Source: Peptococcaceae bacterium UBA7702
GTDB lineage: Bacteria > Bacillota > Dehalobacteriia > UBA7702
Direction of reading: 5' to 3'
Length of the DNA: 64,000 bases
NCBI GenBank assembly: GCA_002482535.1
Contig: DLGE01000006.1
Span: 35,865-99,864, forward strand
Shown here: in pieces, positions 53,526 to 62,394 of the stretch
How positions within the stretch are numbered: the first letter of the stretch is position 1
Layout of the letters: the number at the start of each line of letters is the position of its first letter
The notes under the pieces: model-generated
The model's database searches: none
What the model saw: only the letters and a program-made list of their open reading frames with translations
What the model was told of the DNA's origin: nothing
Made by a program: the position numbers and the translations under genes

Positions 53526-54752
53526 TCACAGATCTCCCCGCAGCAGCGGCATGCTCATACAGCGCGGGCCGCCCCTGCCCCGGGATAATTCAGAACAGGG
53601 AAGCTCATAAATTTTGATTCCGGCATCCTTTAAAATTTCGTTGGTCACGGCATTCCTGGCGTAGACCACCACTTTACCGGGGGCGATGGCCAGGGTATTG
53701 GAACCGTCATTCCACTGTTCCCGGGCGGCGTCGATGACGCTGTTGCTGCCGCAGCGAATCAGTTGCACGTCGTCGAGGTTCAGTTGTTCTTTGAGAATAT
53801 CCGCCAAAGATCCCTCGGCGAGCCGGATCACAATTTTTCCTTCTTTTTCTTCAATGATAAAAACGTCCAGTTGCTGCAGAATGTTGGGATGCACCGTGAA
53901 TTTATCCCGGTCCACCATGGTGAAAACGGTATCAAGATGCATAAATGTACGCTGTTTCGGAATATTGAACGCTAAAATCTTACGAAAACCGTTCTCTTCC
54001 GATAGCAACCGCTGGGCGAATTTGGTGATGGAGCGTTCCTTTGTCCGCTGGGAAATACCAACGGCCACGGTGTTCTCGTTAAGGATGAGCAGATCGCCGC
54101 CTTCCAAAGAAAACGGCTCGGCCCTATCATACCATATTTTTGTATTTTTATAAAGGGGATGATACGAAAAAATAAATTCCGCAAAAACCGTTTCTCTGCT
54201 CCGGGTTACGGAAAACATCGGATGAATCGTAACCCCATCGCCTACGGCGGCAAAGGGATCTCTGGTAAAATAAAGGTTCGGCATGGGATCCGTCACAAAG
54301 GGATAATCTTGGGCCACATTGCGCTGAAAGTCTGTGGGCCTACGACCCATGATCGCTTCGAGCTCGGTTTTTCGTACCCCAGCCATGACCCCTTGGATCA
54401 TCTCCTTTTTGGGCAGCGCCGAGAAGTACTCCGTCATCAGCGCTTTTTCTCTGGTGGTGAAAATTTCCGTCTCTTCCAAAACATCGTGGATAAACCGGGC
54501 CGTAACCTCCTCATCGACGAGGGCTTCCGCCATCAGATCTTGCAGGTAGCAGATTTTAACACCATGTTTTTTGAGCAGCGCGGCAAAATGATCATGCTCT
54601 TTCTGGGCGATCTTGAGGTAAGGAATATCGTCAAAAAGCAGGCGGTCGAGGTATTCCGGCATTAGGTTTTCCAATTCCCGTCCGGGCCGGTGCAGCAAAA
54701 CCCTTTTTAGACGGCCAATTTCCGAATGAACATGAATGGCTTTTTTTTGCAA
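53526..54752 (-). CDS. arcA: Arginine deiminase
   Basis: A 408-aa guanidino-modifying enzyme converting arginine to citrulline and ammonia. Motifs are FTRDPFAAVG, the HLDT catalytic His segment (TFMHLDTVFTMVD) and RGRGGPRCMSMPLLR with nucleophile C398 near the C-terminus. Together with ArcB it makes ATP and ammonia under anoxic or acid stress. First gene of the arcA-arcB unit. No clear sigma-A promoter is visible in the 130 bp shared with the divergent small gene. Confidence 0.96.
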   Translation of the reverse strand: MQKKAIHVHSEIGRLKRVLLHRPGRELENLMPEYLDRLLFDDIPYLKIAQKEHDHFAALLKKHGVKICYLQDLMAEALVDEEVTARFIHDVLEETEIFTTREKALMTEYFSALPKKEMIQGVMAGVRKTELEAIMGRRPTDFQRNVAQDYPFVTDPMPNLYFTRDPFAAVGDGVTIHPMFSVTRSRETVFAEFIFSYHPLYKNTKIWYDRAEPFSLEGGDLLILNENTVAVGISQRTKERSITKFAQRLLSEENGFRKILAFNIPKQRTFMHLDTVFTMVDRDKFTVHPNILQQLDVFIIEEKEGKIVIRLAEGSLADILKEQLNLDDVQLIRCGSNSVIDAAREQWNDGSNTLAIAPGKVVVYARNAVTNEILKDAGIKIYELPCSELSRGRGGPRCMSMPLLRGDL

Positions 54753-54847
54753 AATGAATCCTCTTTCCCGCTGTTTTCAGCAAAACATATCTTTATTTTG
54801 CGGCAAAGAGAGGTTTGCTATGTGAACTCCGGCAGGAAATTTCTACC

Positions 54848-54876
54848 TTGCGGGAAAAAATAAAAGTTGTTATAAT
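54848..54876 (+). promoter_or_regulatory. Promoter of the small protein gene, possibly leaderless
   Basis: TTGCGG, 17 bp and TATAAT. The ATG lies only 6 bases after the -10 box, about where transcription should begin. Confidence 0.6.
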
Positions 54877-54882
54877 GAAGTC

Positions 54883-55164
54883 ATGAATACCACCGCCGTA
54901 CTGAAAAAAATTGAATCTTTTTTAAAGGGCGAAATCAACGCCGAAGACTTCTCCTATGATTTTCCCGTGACCTATTCCTTTTACGCAAAACGTCTTGATC
55001 TGGAAAACCCCGCCTTTTCCCAGCTGATGGAGGAGGAAATGAAAGCCCTCTGCCGCGCTTACGATCCCTTTGACTACTACCATATGGAGGTCGAAAAGAT
55101 TCACAGCGAGGCGGCGTTCACCGAAGCGGTACGCGCCGTTTACGAGAAAGCAAAAACATTATGA
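54883..55164 (+). CDS. Small conserved-looking cytoplasmic protein
   Basis: A 93-aa acidic, mostly helical protein (VLKKIESFLKGEINAEDFSY ... MEVEKIHSEAAFTEAVRAVY). I do not assign it to a family, though the plan recalls colicin-immunity-like small helical proteins. Its promoter puts the ATG at or very near the 5' end of the mRNA and no Shine-Dalgarno fits, so translation may be leaderless. Codon use matches neighbours. A strong terminator follows at once, so it is a single-gene unit between arcA and an SLH gene. Confidence 0.65.
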   Translation: MNTTAVLKKIESFLKGEINAEDFSYDFPVTYSFYAKRLDLENPAFSQLMEEEMKALCRAYDPFDYYHMEVEKIHSEAAFTEAVRAVYEKAKTL

Positions 55165-55170
55165 TAAGAT

Positions 55171-55212
55171 AGAGGATAGCCTAAATAGTCCGTTTAGGCT
55201 ATCCTCTTTTTT
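55171..55212. terminator. Strong bidirectional terminator
   Basis: A perfect 15-bp stem (AGAGGATAGCCTAAA) with 7-base loop and T-run, between convergent genes. Confidence 0.88.
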
Positions 55213-55227
55213 GCCGCCGCTTTGCCT

Positions 55228-56838
55228 TTAGAGGGCAAGCAGGTAACTGATCATCTTGGCCGCCTCCGCCCGGCTGGCACAGGCTGACCCTTTAAAATAT
55301 GATTTACCGCCGCTGACAACACCGTTGATGATACCCGCCCGCTGCATGGCCTCAACGGCAGCTGACGCGTAGGTTGGGATGCTGCTTCGATCCGCGAAGG
55401 CGATGGCCGCGGCGGATTTTGGCAGTGTTATGGCTTCGGCTTGGGCAAAGCGAAGGATCATCACCGCCATATCCTGGCGGCTGATGTTATCCTCCGGCGC
55501 ATAATTGCCGTTGCCAACGCCGTATACAATATGCTGTTGGCTGGCCCAAACAATGCTTGCCGCCGCCCAATGCGCGGATTTGACATCGGAGAAGGCGGTG
55601 ACACCGGCATAGGAGGTCAGGTCGGCACCGGCAGACCGCGCCAAAATCACGGCGAATTCTGCCCGGGAAATATTCTTGGCCGGCTGAAAACAATAGGTAC
55701 CGTCAGCCTTGGCATAGCCGGAGAGGATACCCCGGGCCACCAGATCGTCAACGGAAGAACCATACCAGGCATCTGCCGGCACATCACTGAAAGCGCCACC
55801 CAAAGAAACAAAGGGGAAACCGTTTTCCCCGGCGTAACGCTGTGCCGCAGTATACGTATAGCCTTTGATCGTCAAATCCACGCGGCCGGGGGCCGCGCCG
55901 GAAAAATCATAACCAAAAGCCTCCTCGTCAATGACTTTGATGCTTTTGGGAATCGTCACAACAGTCAAAGCGGGACAATCGGCAAAAGCTACGATGCCGA
56001 TTTCCTCAATGCCCTCTTTTAGGGTTATTTGGGATAACGTTGAACAGAAACGAAAGGCGCTGTTATTCACCGTGGCGACGTTACCGGGGAGCGTCACCGC
56101 GGATAACTTTTTACAACCGAAAAAAGTGCTTTTACCAATTTCCCGCAAGCCGCGGCCTAAGGTCAGCGAGGAGAAGCTTCCGTTGATGAAAGCGTATTCG
56201 CCAATGGTCTCCACCTGGTCAGGAATGACCAGAGAGGTACACTGGCAATAAGGAAAAGCATAATTGCCAATGGCTTTCACCTGCTTGCCGATGACCACCG
56301 CGCTGATTTTAGGATATGCGCCTTCGGCGAAAAAGAGATGATGGGGAATGGTTTCAACACTGTCGCCAAAGACGACGCGGATGCCGGTTTTGGCCGTACC
56401 GGCATTGGCAAAGACCCGATCGGCAGCGGCAAAACCGCGGACATGGACGGCGTTCCAAACGATATTGGTCAGTGCGGTGCAGTCTCGAAAGGCTTCCGCC
56501 GCAATATCGGCAACCTTGACGCCGACAGTCAGGGAAGTCAACGACGTACAGCCAAGGAAAGCGCACTCACCGATGGAGGTTATGCCATCGGGAATGGTCA
56601 GGGCGGTGATATTGTCGCAGTCGGCAAAAGCAAAGCTGGAAATTTTGGTGACAGGAATACCGTCAAGGACCGAGGGTATGGTCACATTGCCGCCTTCCCC
56701 CTGATAACCGATGATTGCCGCCGTGCCGTCGAGGGCCGCGTATTCGTAATCGCCGGCGGTTTGGGCACTCACCGGCAACGTCCCAAACAACCAAAATATA
56801 ATGACTGCCAATGTCAGGACGAAGAATTCTTTTTTCAT
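55228..56838 (-). CDS. LRR-SLH cell-surface protein
   Basis: A 536-aa exported protein. After the signal peptide (ending near PVSAQ), about residues 30-330 are BspA-type leucine-rich repeats (e.g. FADCDNITALTIPDGITSIG). Residues about 350-536 are three SLH repeats ending RAEAAKMISYLLAL. It sits on the cell wall and probably mediates adhesion or protein binding. Upstream are possible Spo0A boxes and a direct repeat shared with the far end of the mttB block. The cut tail of another SLH gene lies just upstream, so SLH genes were clustered here. Confidence 0.9.
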   Translation of the reverse strand: MKKEFFVLTLAVIIFWLFGTLPVSAQTAGDYEYAALDGTAAIIGYQGEGGNVTIPSVLDGIPVTKISSFAFADCDNITALTIPDGITSIGECAFLGCTSLTSLTVGVKVADIAAEAFRDCTALTNIVWNAVHVRGFAAADRVFANAGTAKTGIRVVFGDSVETIPHHLFFAEGAYPKISAVVIGKQVKAIGNYAFPYCQCTSLVIPDQVETIGEYAFINGSFSSLTLGRGLREIGKSTFFGCKKLSAVTLPGNVATVNNSAFRFCSTLSQITLKEGIEEIGIVAFADCPALTVVTIPKSIKVIDEEAFGYDFSGAAPGRVDLTIKGYTYTAAQRYAGENGFPFVSLGGAFSDVPADAWYGSSVDDLVARGILSGYAKADGTYCFQPAKNISRAEFAVILARSAGADLTSYAGVTAFSDVKSAHWAAASIVWASQQHIVYGVGNGNYAPEDNISRQDMAVMILRFAQAEAITLPKSAAAIAFADRSSIPTYASAAVEAMQRAGIINGVVSGGKSYFKGSACASRAEAAKMISYLLAL

Positions 56839-56888
56839 TTCTCCCCCTGTGTCACCTTGATCACTTATGTGCGTTGACTCATACCCTC

Positions 56889-56917
56889 ATCCTATACCAA
56901 TTCGACAATAATGTCAA
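56889..56917 (-). promoter_or_regulatory. Promoter of the LRR-SLH gene with a 0A-like box
   Basis: On the minus strand TTGACA, 17 bp and TAGGAT, about 50 bp before the start. An ATTGTCGAA sequence, matching the Spo0A-box core, lies in the spacer (56901-56909). Confidence 0.5.
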
Positions 56918-56936
56918 TAAACTAACATAAAAAAGG

Positions 56937-57007
56937 AGGATGCGCCCATATTCGACAAAACAAAGAGCCCCTTTTGTCCCATCAAAAGGGGATTAACACT
57001 TAAAGAA
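56937..57007. repeat. 71-bp direct repeat, left copy
   Basis: Identical to 63930-64000 (offset 6993 bp), including a CCCCTTTTG/CAAAAGGGG hairpin (56968-56991) and a TTTTGTCGAAT 0A-like box (56950-56960, minus). Just left of it the sequences differ, so this is a sharp boundary. The right copy runs off the window, so the repeat may be longer. Confidence 0.95.
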
Positions 57008-57070
57008 ACCCACAAAAAAGAGTCGGTTCCTGATTTTCAGTGGTAAACCGACCCCCTTTTGTGGGTTTTC
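57006..57070. terminator. Nested hairpin terminator
   Basis: A 12-bp outer stem (AAACCCACAAAA/TTTTGTGGGTTT) encloses GTCGGTT/AACCGAC, followed by T-rich sequence. On the minus strand it follows the SLH tail, whose original terminator it probably was, and may now serve the sigma-54 regulator gene. Confidence 0.7.
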
Positions 57071-57104
57071 TTAATTTCGCAAGCTCTTTTGTTTTACAAA
57101 GCTC

Positions 57105-57148
57105 TTATGAATCCAGCAATACGCTGATCATCTTCGCCGCAGCGTTCC
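57105..57148 (-). pseudogene. Cut-off 3' tail of an SLH-protein gene
   Basis: Directly after the regulator stop, the minus strand reads RNAAAKMISVLLDS and a stop, in a different frame from the regulator. This matches the C-terminal end of SLH repeats (compare RAEAAKMISYLLAL in the LRR-SLH protein). Nothing SLH-like continues upstream, where the regulator gene begins. It is the remnant of a surface-protein gene severed exactly at the edge of the AT-rich block. Confidence 0.75.
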
Positions 57149-58606
57149 TTATGAATTATTGATTTGATGTTCTCTCATAAGTGTATAAAGATGTTGCCTT
57201 GTGATATTTAAAGCCCTTGCTGTTTTACTGATATTACCGTTAAATACGCTTAAAGCTTCTTTAACAGTATTACAGACAAATTCGTGTTCACATTTTGATA
57301 GGTATTTGTTTCTGGCTGATTTGTAATCAATTTTTACGAATGATGTGGTTACAACTGGCGAATCATTTATGTGGCCGACTTGTCTCAGGAAATAATAGGG
57401 TAAATGATGCATATCTAAAGTCGTTTGCTGTTTATCAATAATGCTGATGGCATGCTCAATAATGTGTTTTAATTCTCTAACATTTCCCGGCCACGAGTAT
57501 TCTTGAAATACTTTCGGAATATCTTCACATATCTGATCGACTTGTTTGTGATATAAAAGCGAGCAATGTTTTATAAAAAATCTGGTAAGCAGCATAACAT
57601 CGTTTTCTCTTTGGCGTAGCGGCGGAATTTCTATCGTTGTGACCGCGAACCGATAAAAAAGGTCTGGCCGAATTTTATTATTATGTATCAGCTCAAAAGG
57701 ATCGGCGTTGATCGCGCTGATGATTCGGGCAGATATTGATATTTCCTGATTTGAACCAACGCGTCTTAATTTTTTATCTTCGATCACACGCAGTAGTTTT
57801 GCTTGTGTATCGATATTTAGAGAGTTGATTTCATCCAGGAAAATCGTACCGTTTCTCGCCTCTTCAAACAATCCTTTTTTTTCTATAGCCCCTGTGTATG
57901 ACCCTTTACTTGTCCCGAATAAGGTGCTTTCTAACAGTGTTTCAGGTATTGCGCCACAGTTTATAGCAACAAAAGGTGCATTCTTTTTCGGGCTTTCATT
58001 ATGAATGCTGTTTGCAAAGAGTTCTTTCCCCGTACCGGTCTCCCCAAGAAGCAAAACAGGCGCAGAAGATGATACGATTTGACGGGCCTGTTCTACTGCC
58101 TCCTGCATGGATGAACTTTGATAAACAATATCTTTAAAAAAACAATTCTCTTTTACGATCGGGGCGGTAATGCTAATATCCGCTTCGGTAATTTGTGCGG
58201 ATTTTTCAACGGCCTCTTTCACAGAGCGAAAAGATCGGCCTACACAGATCGCACCGAGCTGTTTGTTATTTTTTATAATGGGAGCCGAATCGGTCAGCCA
58301 GAAATACTTTTTCCCATCAGACGCATTATATTGCCAAACAAAGTTCTTTATCGATCTTCCTTCACGCATCGTTCTCATCAGAATACTTTTGTTTTCATTC
58401 TCCGTCTTATTTAATTTGTAAACGTCTGTTACGCGCCGTCCGATAACATTTTCATTGGAAAGAAATCTTGCACTTTGATTACTTTTGGAGCAATATACAT
58501 ATTTCCCTTCTGCATCAACTATTTCAATAAAAAAACCTAAGCTGTCAATAATGTCCAAAATATCGGTGTTGGTAACTAATTTATTTATTTCGCTTTCATC
58601 CATCAT
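57149..58606 (-). CDS. Sigma-54-dependent activator with PAS domain
   Basis: A 485-aa bacterial enhancer-binding protein. N-terminal PAS-type sensor (about 15-125), AAA+ domain with Walker A GETGTGKE (near 187), a GSYTGA loop (near 235, a variant of GAFTGA that contacts sigma-54) and TIFLDEINSL, and a Fis-type helix-turn-helix (NISKTARALNITRQHLYTLM). It activates -24/-12 promoters from a distance. A matching promoter and two palindromes lie in the divergent region toward the first BCCT gene. Base composition is AT-rich compared with genes left of 56.9 kb. Likely the substrate-responsive switch of the trimethylamine block. Confidence 0.93.
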   Translation of the reverse strand: MMDESEINKLVTNTDILDIIDSLGFFIEIVDAEGKYVYCSKSNQSARFLSNENVIGRRVTDVYKLNKTENENKSILMRTMREGRSIKNFVWQYNASDGKKYFWLTDSAPIIKNNKQLGAICVGRSFRSVKEAVEKSAQITEADISITAPIVKENCFFKDIVYQSSSMQEAVEQARQIVSSSAPVLLLGETGTGKELFANSIHNESPKKNAPFVAINCGAIPETLLESTLFGTSKGSYTGAIEKKGLFEEARNGTIFLDEINSLNIDTQAKLLRVIEDKKLRRVGSNQEISISARIISAINADPFELIHNNKIRPDLFYRFAVTTIEIPPLRQRENDVMLLTRFFIKHCSLLYHKQVDQICEDIPKVFQEYSWPGNVRELKHIIEHAISIIDKQQTTLDMHHLPYYFLRQVGHINDSPVVTTSFVKIDYKSARNKYLSKCEHEFVCNTVKEALSVFNGNISKTARALNITRQHLYTLMREHQINNS

Positions 58607-58868
58607 CTTTTATTGACACCTCTTTTACAGTAATTCTCTATTTTAATTCTAGGTGATAAAAATGCAAATGTCAATATTTTGCGATAATATCGTTTTAAGT
58701 AAAATTATTAACATGTATTTTAGTGTTTTTTCAGATTTTTTAAAAGCCTTTTCTTCTTCAGAAATTGAAAACTAGATGTCTTTTGGCTGTTTAGTTCTTG
58801 TATGAGATATATTGTGTAAGTTACTAAATTATAAATATTTTTTTAGGGTAATTTTTTTTGATTCAAAA

Positions 58869-58887
58869 TGTAAAGTGGCTATTTACA
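58869..58887. promoter_or_regulatory. Upstream activator site 1 (palindrome)
   Basis: TGTAAA-N7-TTTACA. Same sequence and spacing as site 2; centres are 53 bp apart (about five helical turns). Likely binding site of the divergent activator, and also close to that gene's own start. Confidence 0.8.
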
Positions 58888-58921
58888 TTTTCCCGAAGAA
58901 GGATGAAACGACCATTATAAT

Positions 58922-58940
58922 TGTAAATTGGTTGTTTACA
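58922..58940. promoter_or_regulatory. Upstream activator site 2 (palindrome)
   Basis: TGTAAA-N7-TTTACA, about 130 bp upstream of the sigma-54 promoter, on the same helical face as site 1. Confidence 0.8.
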
Positions 58941-59052
58941 TCTGCGTCATTTTCTGTTTGACACTTAATAACGAACTATGAAAAAAAATTGGCGGTTCGC
59001 TTTATTTTCATTATTTTTATCAGGTACTTTAGCATTTATACTTTTTTTGATC

Positions 59053-59068
59053 TGGCACGCAAATTGCA
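59053..59068 (+). promoter_or_regulatory. Sigma-54 (-24/-12) promoter
   Basis: TGGCACGCAAATTGCA matches the consensus TGGCACG-N4-TTGCW at every fixed position. It lies about 80 bp before the first BCCT start, so the start codon must be the downstream ATG at 59149. Confidence 0.93.
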
Positions 59069-59148
59069 TTATTAAATTGCAGTTGATCAACAATACAAAT
59101 CGAATGAAAATGAGAATTATAATTCTGATTTTCGAGAAAGGAGAAGAC

Positions 59149-60681
59149 ATGAACAAATTATTTGGTGATCTCGATAAACCGTTGTTTGTGACCTCATTGG
59201 CAATCATCGTTTTTCTAACTTTATTTTCTGTTTGTTTTACAGATATATTTGGCGCATTTTGGGGTGCTCTCAATAGCTGGATTTGCACGAATTTCGGTTG
59301 GTTTTATCTTTTGATTGCCGGAATGGCGGTTTTGTTCTGTTTTATCATTGCCTTTACCAAAGTTGGTAAGCTTAAACTGGGGAAAGATAACGAAAAACCA
59401 GAACATTCCACCTTCAGTTGGATCGCAATGTTGTTCAGCGCAGGCATGGGTGTCGCTCTTTATTTCTGGTGTGTCTCTGAACCACTCTGGCATTATCACT
59501 ACACTCCTTATCTAGCAGAACCGGAAACAAACGGTGCCATCGTTCAGGCAATGACAATCATTACAATGCATAATGGGATTCACGGTTGGGCTCTTTTTGC
59601 TTTTGTCGGTCTCGGCATCGGCTATGCGGCATATCGTTTCGGCAAACCATTATCCTTCAGTTCTTCGCTCTATGGTCTGATCGGTGATCGGATCAACGGC
59701 CCTTGGGGTAAGCTTGTCAATTTTCTGTTTGTCATCGTTACCATTGCGGGTTTGACAACTTCTCTCGGAATGGCTGTATTATCTATTTCTTATATGGTAA
59801 GCAATTTAACTGGTCTTTCGATGAATCTAATGTTAGAAATTGCAGTTATGTTTGCGATTGGTCTGATTTTTATTCTATCCGTATCCTCGGGGTTAAAAAA
59901 AGGGATGGCGCGTATCAGTGACTGGAATGTTTATCTTGCAATTGCTTTCGGTCTGTTCGTTTTCATTGTTGGACCAAGCGTCGCGATCCTAAATCTCTGT
60001 AACCAAACGTTAGGCAACTTTATTAACAATTTTGCTTATATGACCCTTTGGTCTGATTACGGTAATACCACCGATGGTTGGCTTGGCTCCTGGACAGTAT
60101 TCTATTGGGCATGGTGGATCGCCTGGTCGCCGTTTGTGGGAGGTTTCTTGGCGCGTATTTCCAAAGGTCGCACGATCAGACAGTTTCTTCTCTTCAGTAT
60201 GCTCCTTCCTACTGCTCTTTGTTTTATATGGCTGAACATTATGGGAGGCTTTACCTTTAGTCTTGATAGTGCTGCTTTGGATAATATCTGGCAGACGATT
60301 CAGGTTCAAAACGAAGCCGGTCTTGCGTTAATGTTGAATGAACTGCCACTCAGCGGAATTGTGACTGTAGTAGTAATTGCTAATGTTCTGTTGTTTATCG
60401 CAACTTCGGCAGATGCAGGTGCCAATTATATTAGTATTGTATTTGCCAAAGGCATCCCGACACCAAAGATTGCGTTACGGCTCATCGTCTCTTTAGTACT
60501 GCTGATTCTACCGATTGCATTGATCATTGGTGATGGGTTGAAAGCGTTGCAAACAATGTCAATCGTTATGGCATTACCCTTTTCGGCAGTACTGGTTCTT
60601 GTTCTGATATCAATTCTAAAGATGATCAATATGGACAAAAAAGAACCGGAAAACAAACTGACAGATGATGCTATTATATGA
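59149..60681 (+). CDS. BCCT-family transporter 1
   Basis: A 510-aa betaine/carnitine/choline-type carrier with twelve membrane helices. Signature regions are GMGVALYFWCVSEPLWHY (helix 3) and WAWWIAWSPFVGGFLARISKGRTIRQF (helix 8 and loop). BCCT carriers import quaternary or tertiary methylated amines by Na+/H+ symport or exchange. The helix-3 sequence departs from the Gly-betaine type (C-V-S instead of G-x-A near the substrate site). The ATG after AAAGGAGAA, behind the sigma-54 promoter, is the start; a longer frame begins upstream of the promoter and is rejected. Probably brings in the MttB substrate or its precursor. Confidence 0.93.
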   Translation: MNKLFGDLDKPLFVTSLAIIVFLTLFSVCFTDIFGAFWGALNSWICTNFGWFYLLIAGMAVLFCFIIAFTKVGKLKLGKDNEKPEHSTFSWIAMLFSAGMGVALYFWCVSEPLWHYHYTPYLAEPETNGAIVQAMTIITMHNGIHGWALFAFVGLGIGYAAYRFGKPLSFSSSLYGLIGDRINGPWGKLVNFLFVIVTIAGLTTSLGMAVLSISYMVSNLTGLSMNLMLEIAVMFAIGLIFILSVSSGLKKGMARISDWNVYLAIAFGLFVFIVGPSVAILNLCNQTLGNFINNFAYMTLWSDYGNTTDGWLGSWTVFYWAWWIAWSPFVGGFLARISKGRTIRQFLLFSMLLPTALCFIWLNIMGGFTFSLDSAALDNIWQTIQVQNEAGLALMLNELPLSGIVTVVVIANVLLFIATSADAGANYISIVFAKGIPTPKIALRLIVSLVLLILPIALIIGDGLKALQTMSIVMALPFSAVLVLVLISILKMINMDKKEPENKLTDDAII

Positions 60682-60766
60682 TCGAAGTAAGAATTCTAAT
60701 TTTAAGACGGTTTTAATTACCGGTTTTGGCAAATTAAAATAATATTTATTTATAGGAGGTTTAAAC

Positions 60767-62251
60767 ATGCTTAAAACATTGCAAGCAGGAGTAAACAGGC
60801 ATAGTGGTGTAGGCTTAAATCTTTTCAGTGATGACGATCTTTATGCAATTCACTGTGCGACACTTGAAGTATTGTGTGATGTCGGCATTAAAGTAACAGA
60901 GTTAGAAGCGAGAAAAATCTTTCTGGATAATGGGGCTTTTCCGGTAAAAGACTCTCAAATCATTAAGATTCCGTCCTTTATGGTAGAAGACGCAATCCAG
61001 TCTGCTCCCAGCACCTTATTACTGGCAGGAAGAGATCCCGAGAAAGATTATTTTGTATATAACCGTAGCATTGGTTTTACGAACTTTGGCGAAGGAGTCA
61101 GAGTTGTCAATCCTCATACGGGTAAAGTGGAATTATCGAGCAAAAAGAAGCTGGCAGATGCCACCCGTATTTGCGACGCTTTGGAGAATATTACCGTTGT
61201 TGAACGCGCTCTTGGTGCTGATGATGTTCCGGTAGAAGTACAGAGTATACATAACGCGGAAGCAATCTTCAATAATACAACAAAGCATACCTTTATCGGC
61301 GCAAATAATGGCTACAACTACAAACAGATCATTAAAATGGCGGCCGTTGTTGCCGGTGGCATGGATAAATTAAGAGAACGTCCCACCTATACTCCTCTGG
61401 CCTGCCCAAACAGCCCCCTGACGATGAATCATGACCTTTCAGAGGTTGTCATTGCCGGTGCAGAAGCCAGTATGCCGATCAATGTTATTTCCATGGCACT
61501 TGCCGGTGGTACGACTCCCGTAACACTAGCGGCAACACTTGTATGTCATAATGCAGAAGTTCTTTCTGGGCTTATTCTGGGTCAGCTTGTTCGTAAAGGA
61601 ACGCCCTTTGTTTACGGTAGTTCTACAACGATCATGGATCTTTGCACTACTACCGCAGCAGTCGGCGCTCCGGAACTTGGTATGTTGAATGCCGGTGTTG
61701 CAAAACTCGCACAATTCTACAGTTTGCCCAGCTTTGTCGCTGGCGGGTAGGTTGACAGCAAACTCGTCGATTATCAGGCTGCTCATGAAACAACACTTTC
61801 CTCAACCCTTACCGCTTTGGCAGGTGCCAATGTGATTTATGGGCTGGGGATGTTGGATCTTGGCCTTACCTTCGATTATACGAAGCTCGTTGTCGACAAC
61901 GAAATTGCTTATATGATCAAACATGCGGTTAAAGGTATTCCTGTAAATGATTTTACTCTCGCTGTCGATATCATCAAGGAAGTTGGCCCCGGCGGGGAAT
62001 TTGTCAGCAACATGCATACCTTTAAGAATTTCAAAGAAACCCAGAGTCTCAGCAAACTGATCGACCGTCGCAACAGAGACGAGTGGGAAAGATTGGGCTC
62101 TAAAAGTATAGTATCCAAAGCTAATCAGATCGCTTGTGATTTGTATGATAACTACATACCGGAACAGCTTAGTGACAATGTTAAAAAACAGCTCAGAACT
62201 ATTGTTAACGAGGCAGAAGAACATTACGGCGTTGAGTTAAGCAAAGAATAA
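60767..62251 (+). CDS. mttB: Trimethylamine methyltransferase MttB with in-frame UAG (pyrrolysine)
   Basis: One gene of 494 codons read through an in-frame TAG at codon 328 (61748-61750). Both sides are in the same frame and together match MttB over its whole length. Around the stop, PSFVAGG-UAG-VDSKLVDYQAAHE matches the region of the archaeal enzyme where pyrrolysine sits (FVAGT-O-SDAKI). MttB moves a methyl group from trimethylamine to a corrinoid protein, and pyrrolysine is its active-site residue. Start behind AGGAGG. Lying between two BCCT genes, it has no adjoining mttC or pyl genes. A premature-stop pseudogene is unlikely, because both halves are intact. Confidence 0.93.
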
Positions 62252-62309
62252 ATTTTAACGCCAAATTAAAACCAATAAATATACCACCCCCTCAAAAAAC
62301 TCTCTAGAA

Positions 62310-62347
62310 GGTACGGTCGGCAAAATTTTTGCGGGCCGTATCTTTTA
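62310..62347 (+). terminator. Terminator-like hairpin between mttB and BCCT 2
   Basis: A ~10-bp stem (GGTACGGTC pairing with GGCCGTATC, with G-U pairs) followed by TTTT. It may lower expression of the second transporter relative to mttB. Confidence 0.55.
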
Positions 62348-62394
62348 TAGAGATTTTAGTATATATTGAAATCGTAGAAAGGAGAAACTATGAA

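Noticed and set aside
58978..59148. N-terminal extension of BCCT 1
   Set aside because: The extension contains the sigma-54 promoter and lacks family similarity.
60767..61750. mttB as two genes or a pseudogene broken by a stop codon
   Set aside because: Both sides of the TAG are in one frame, match MttB continuously, and the TAG falls at the known pyrrolysine position. A random stop there is improbable.
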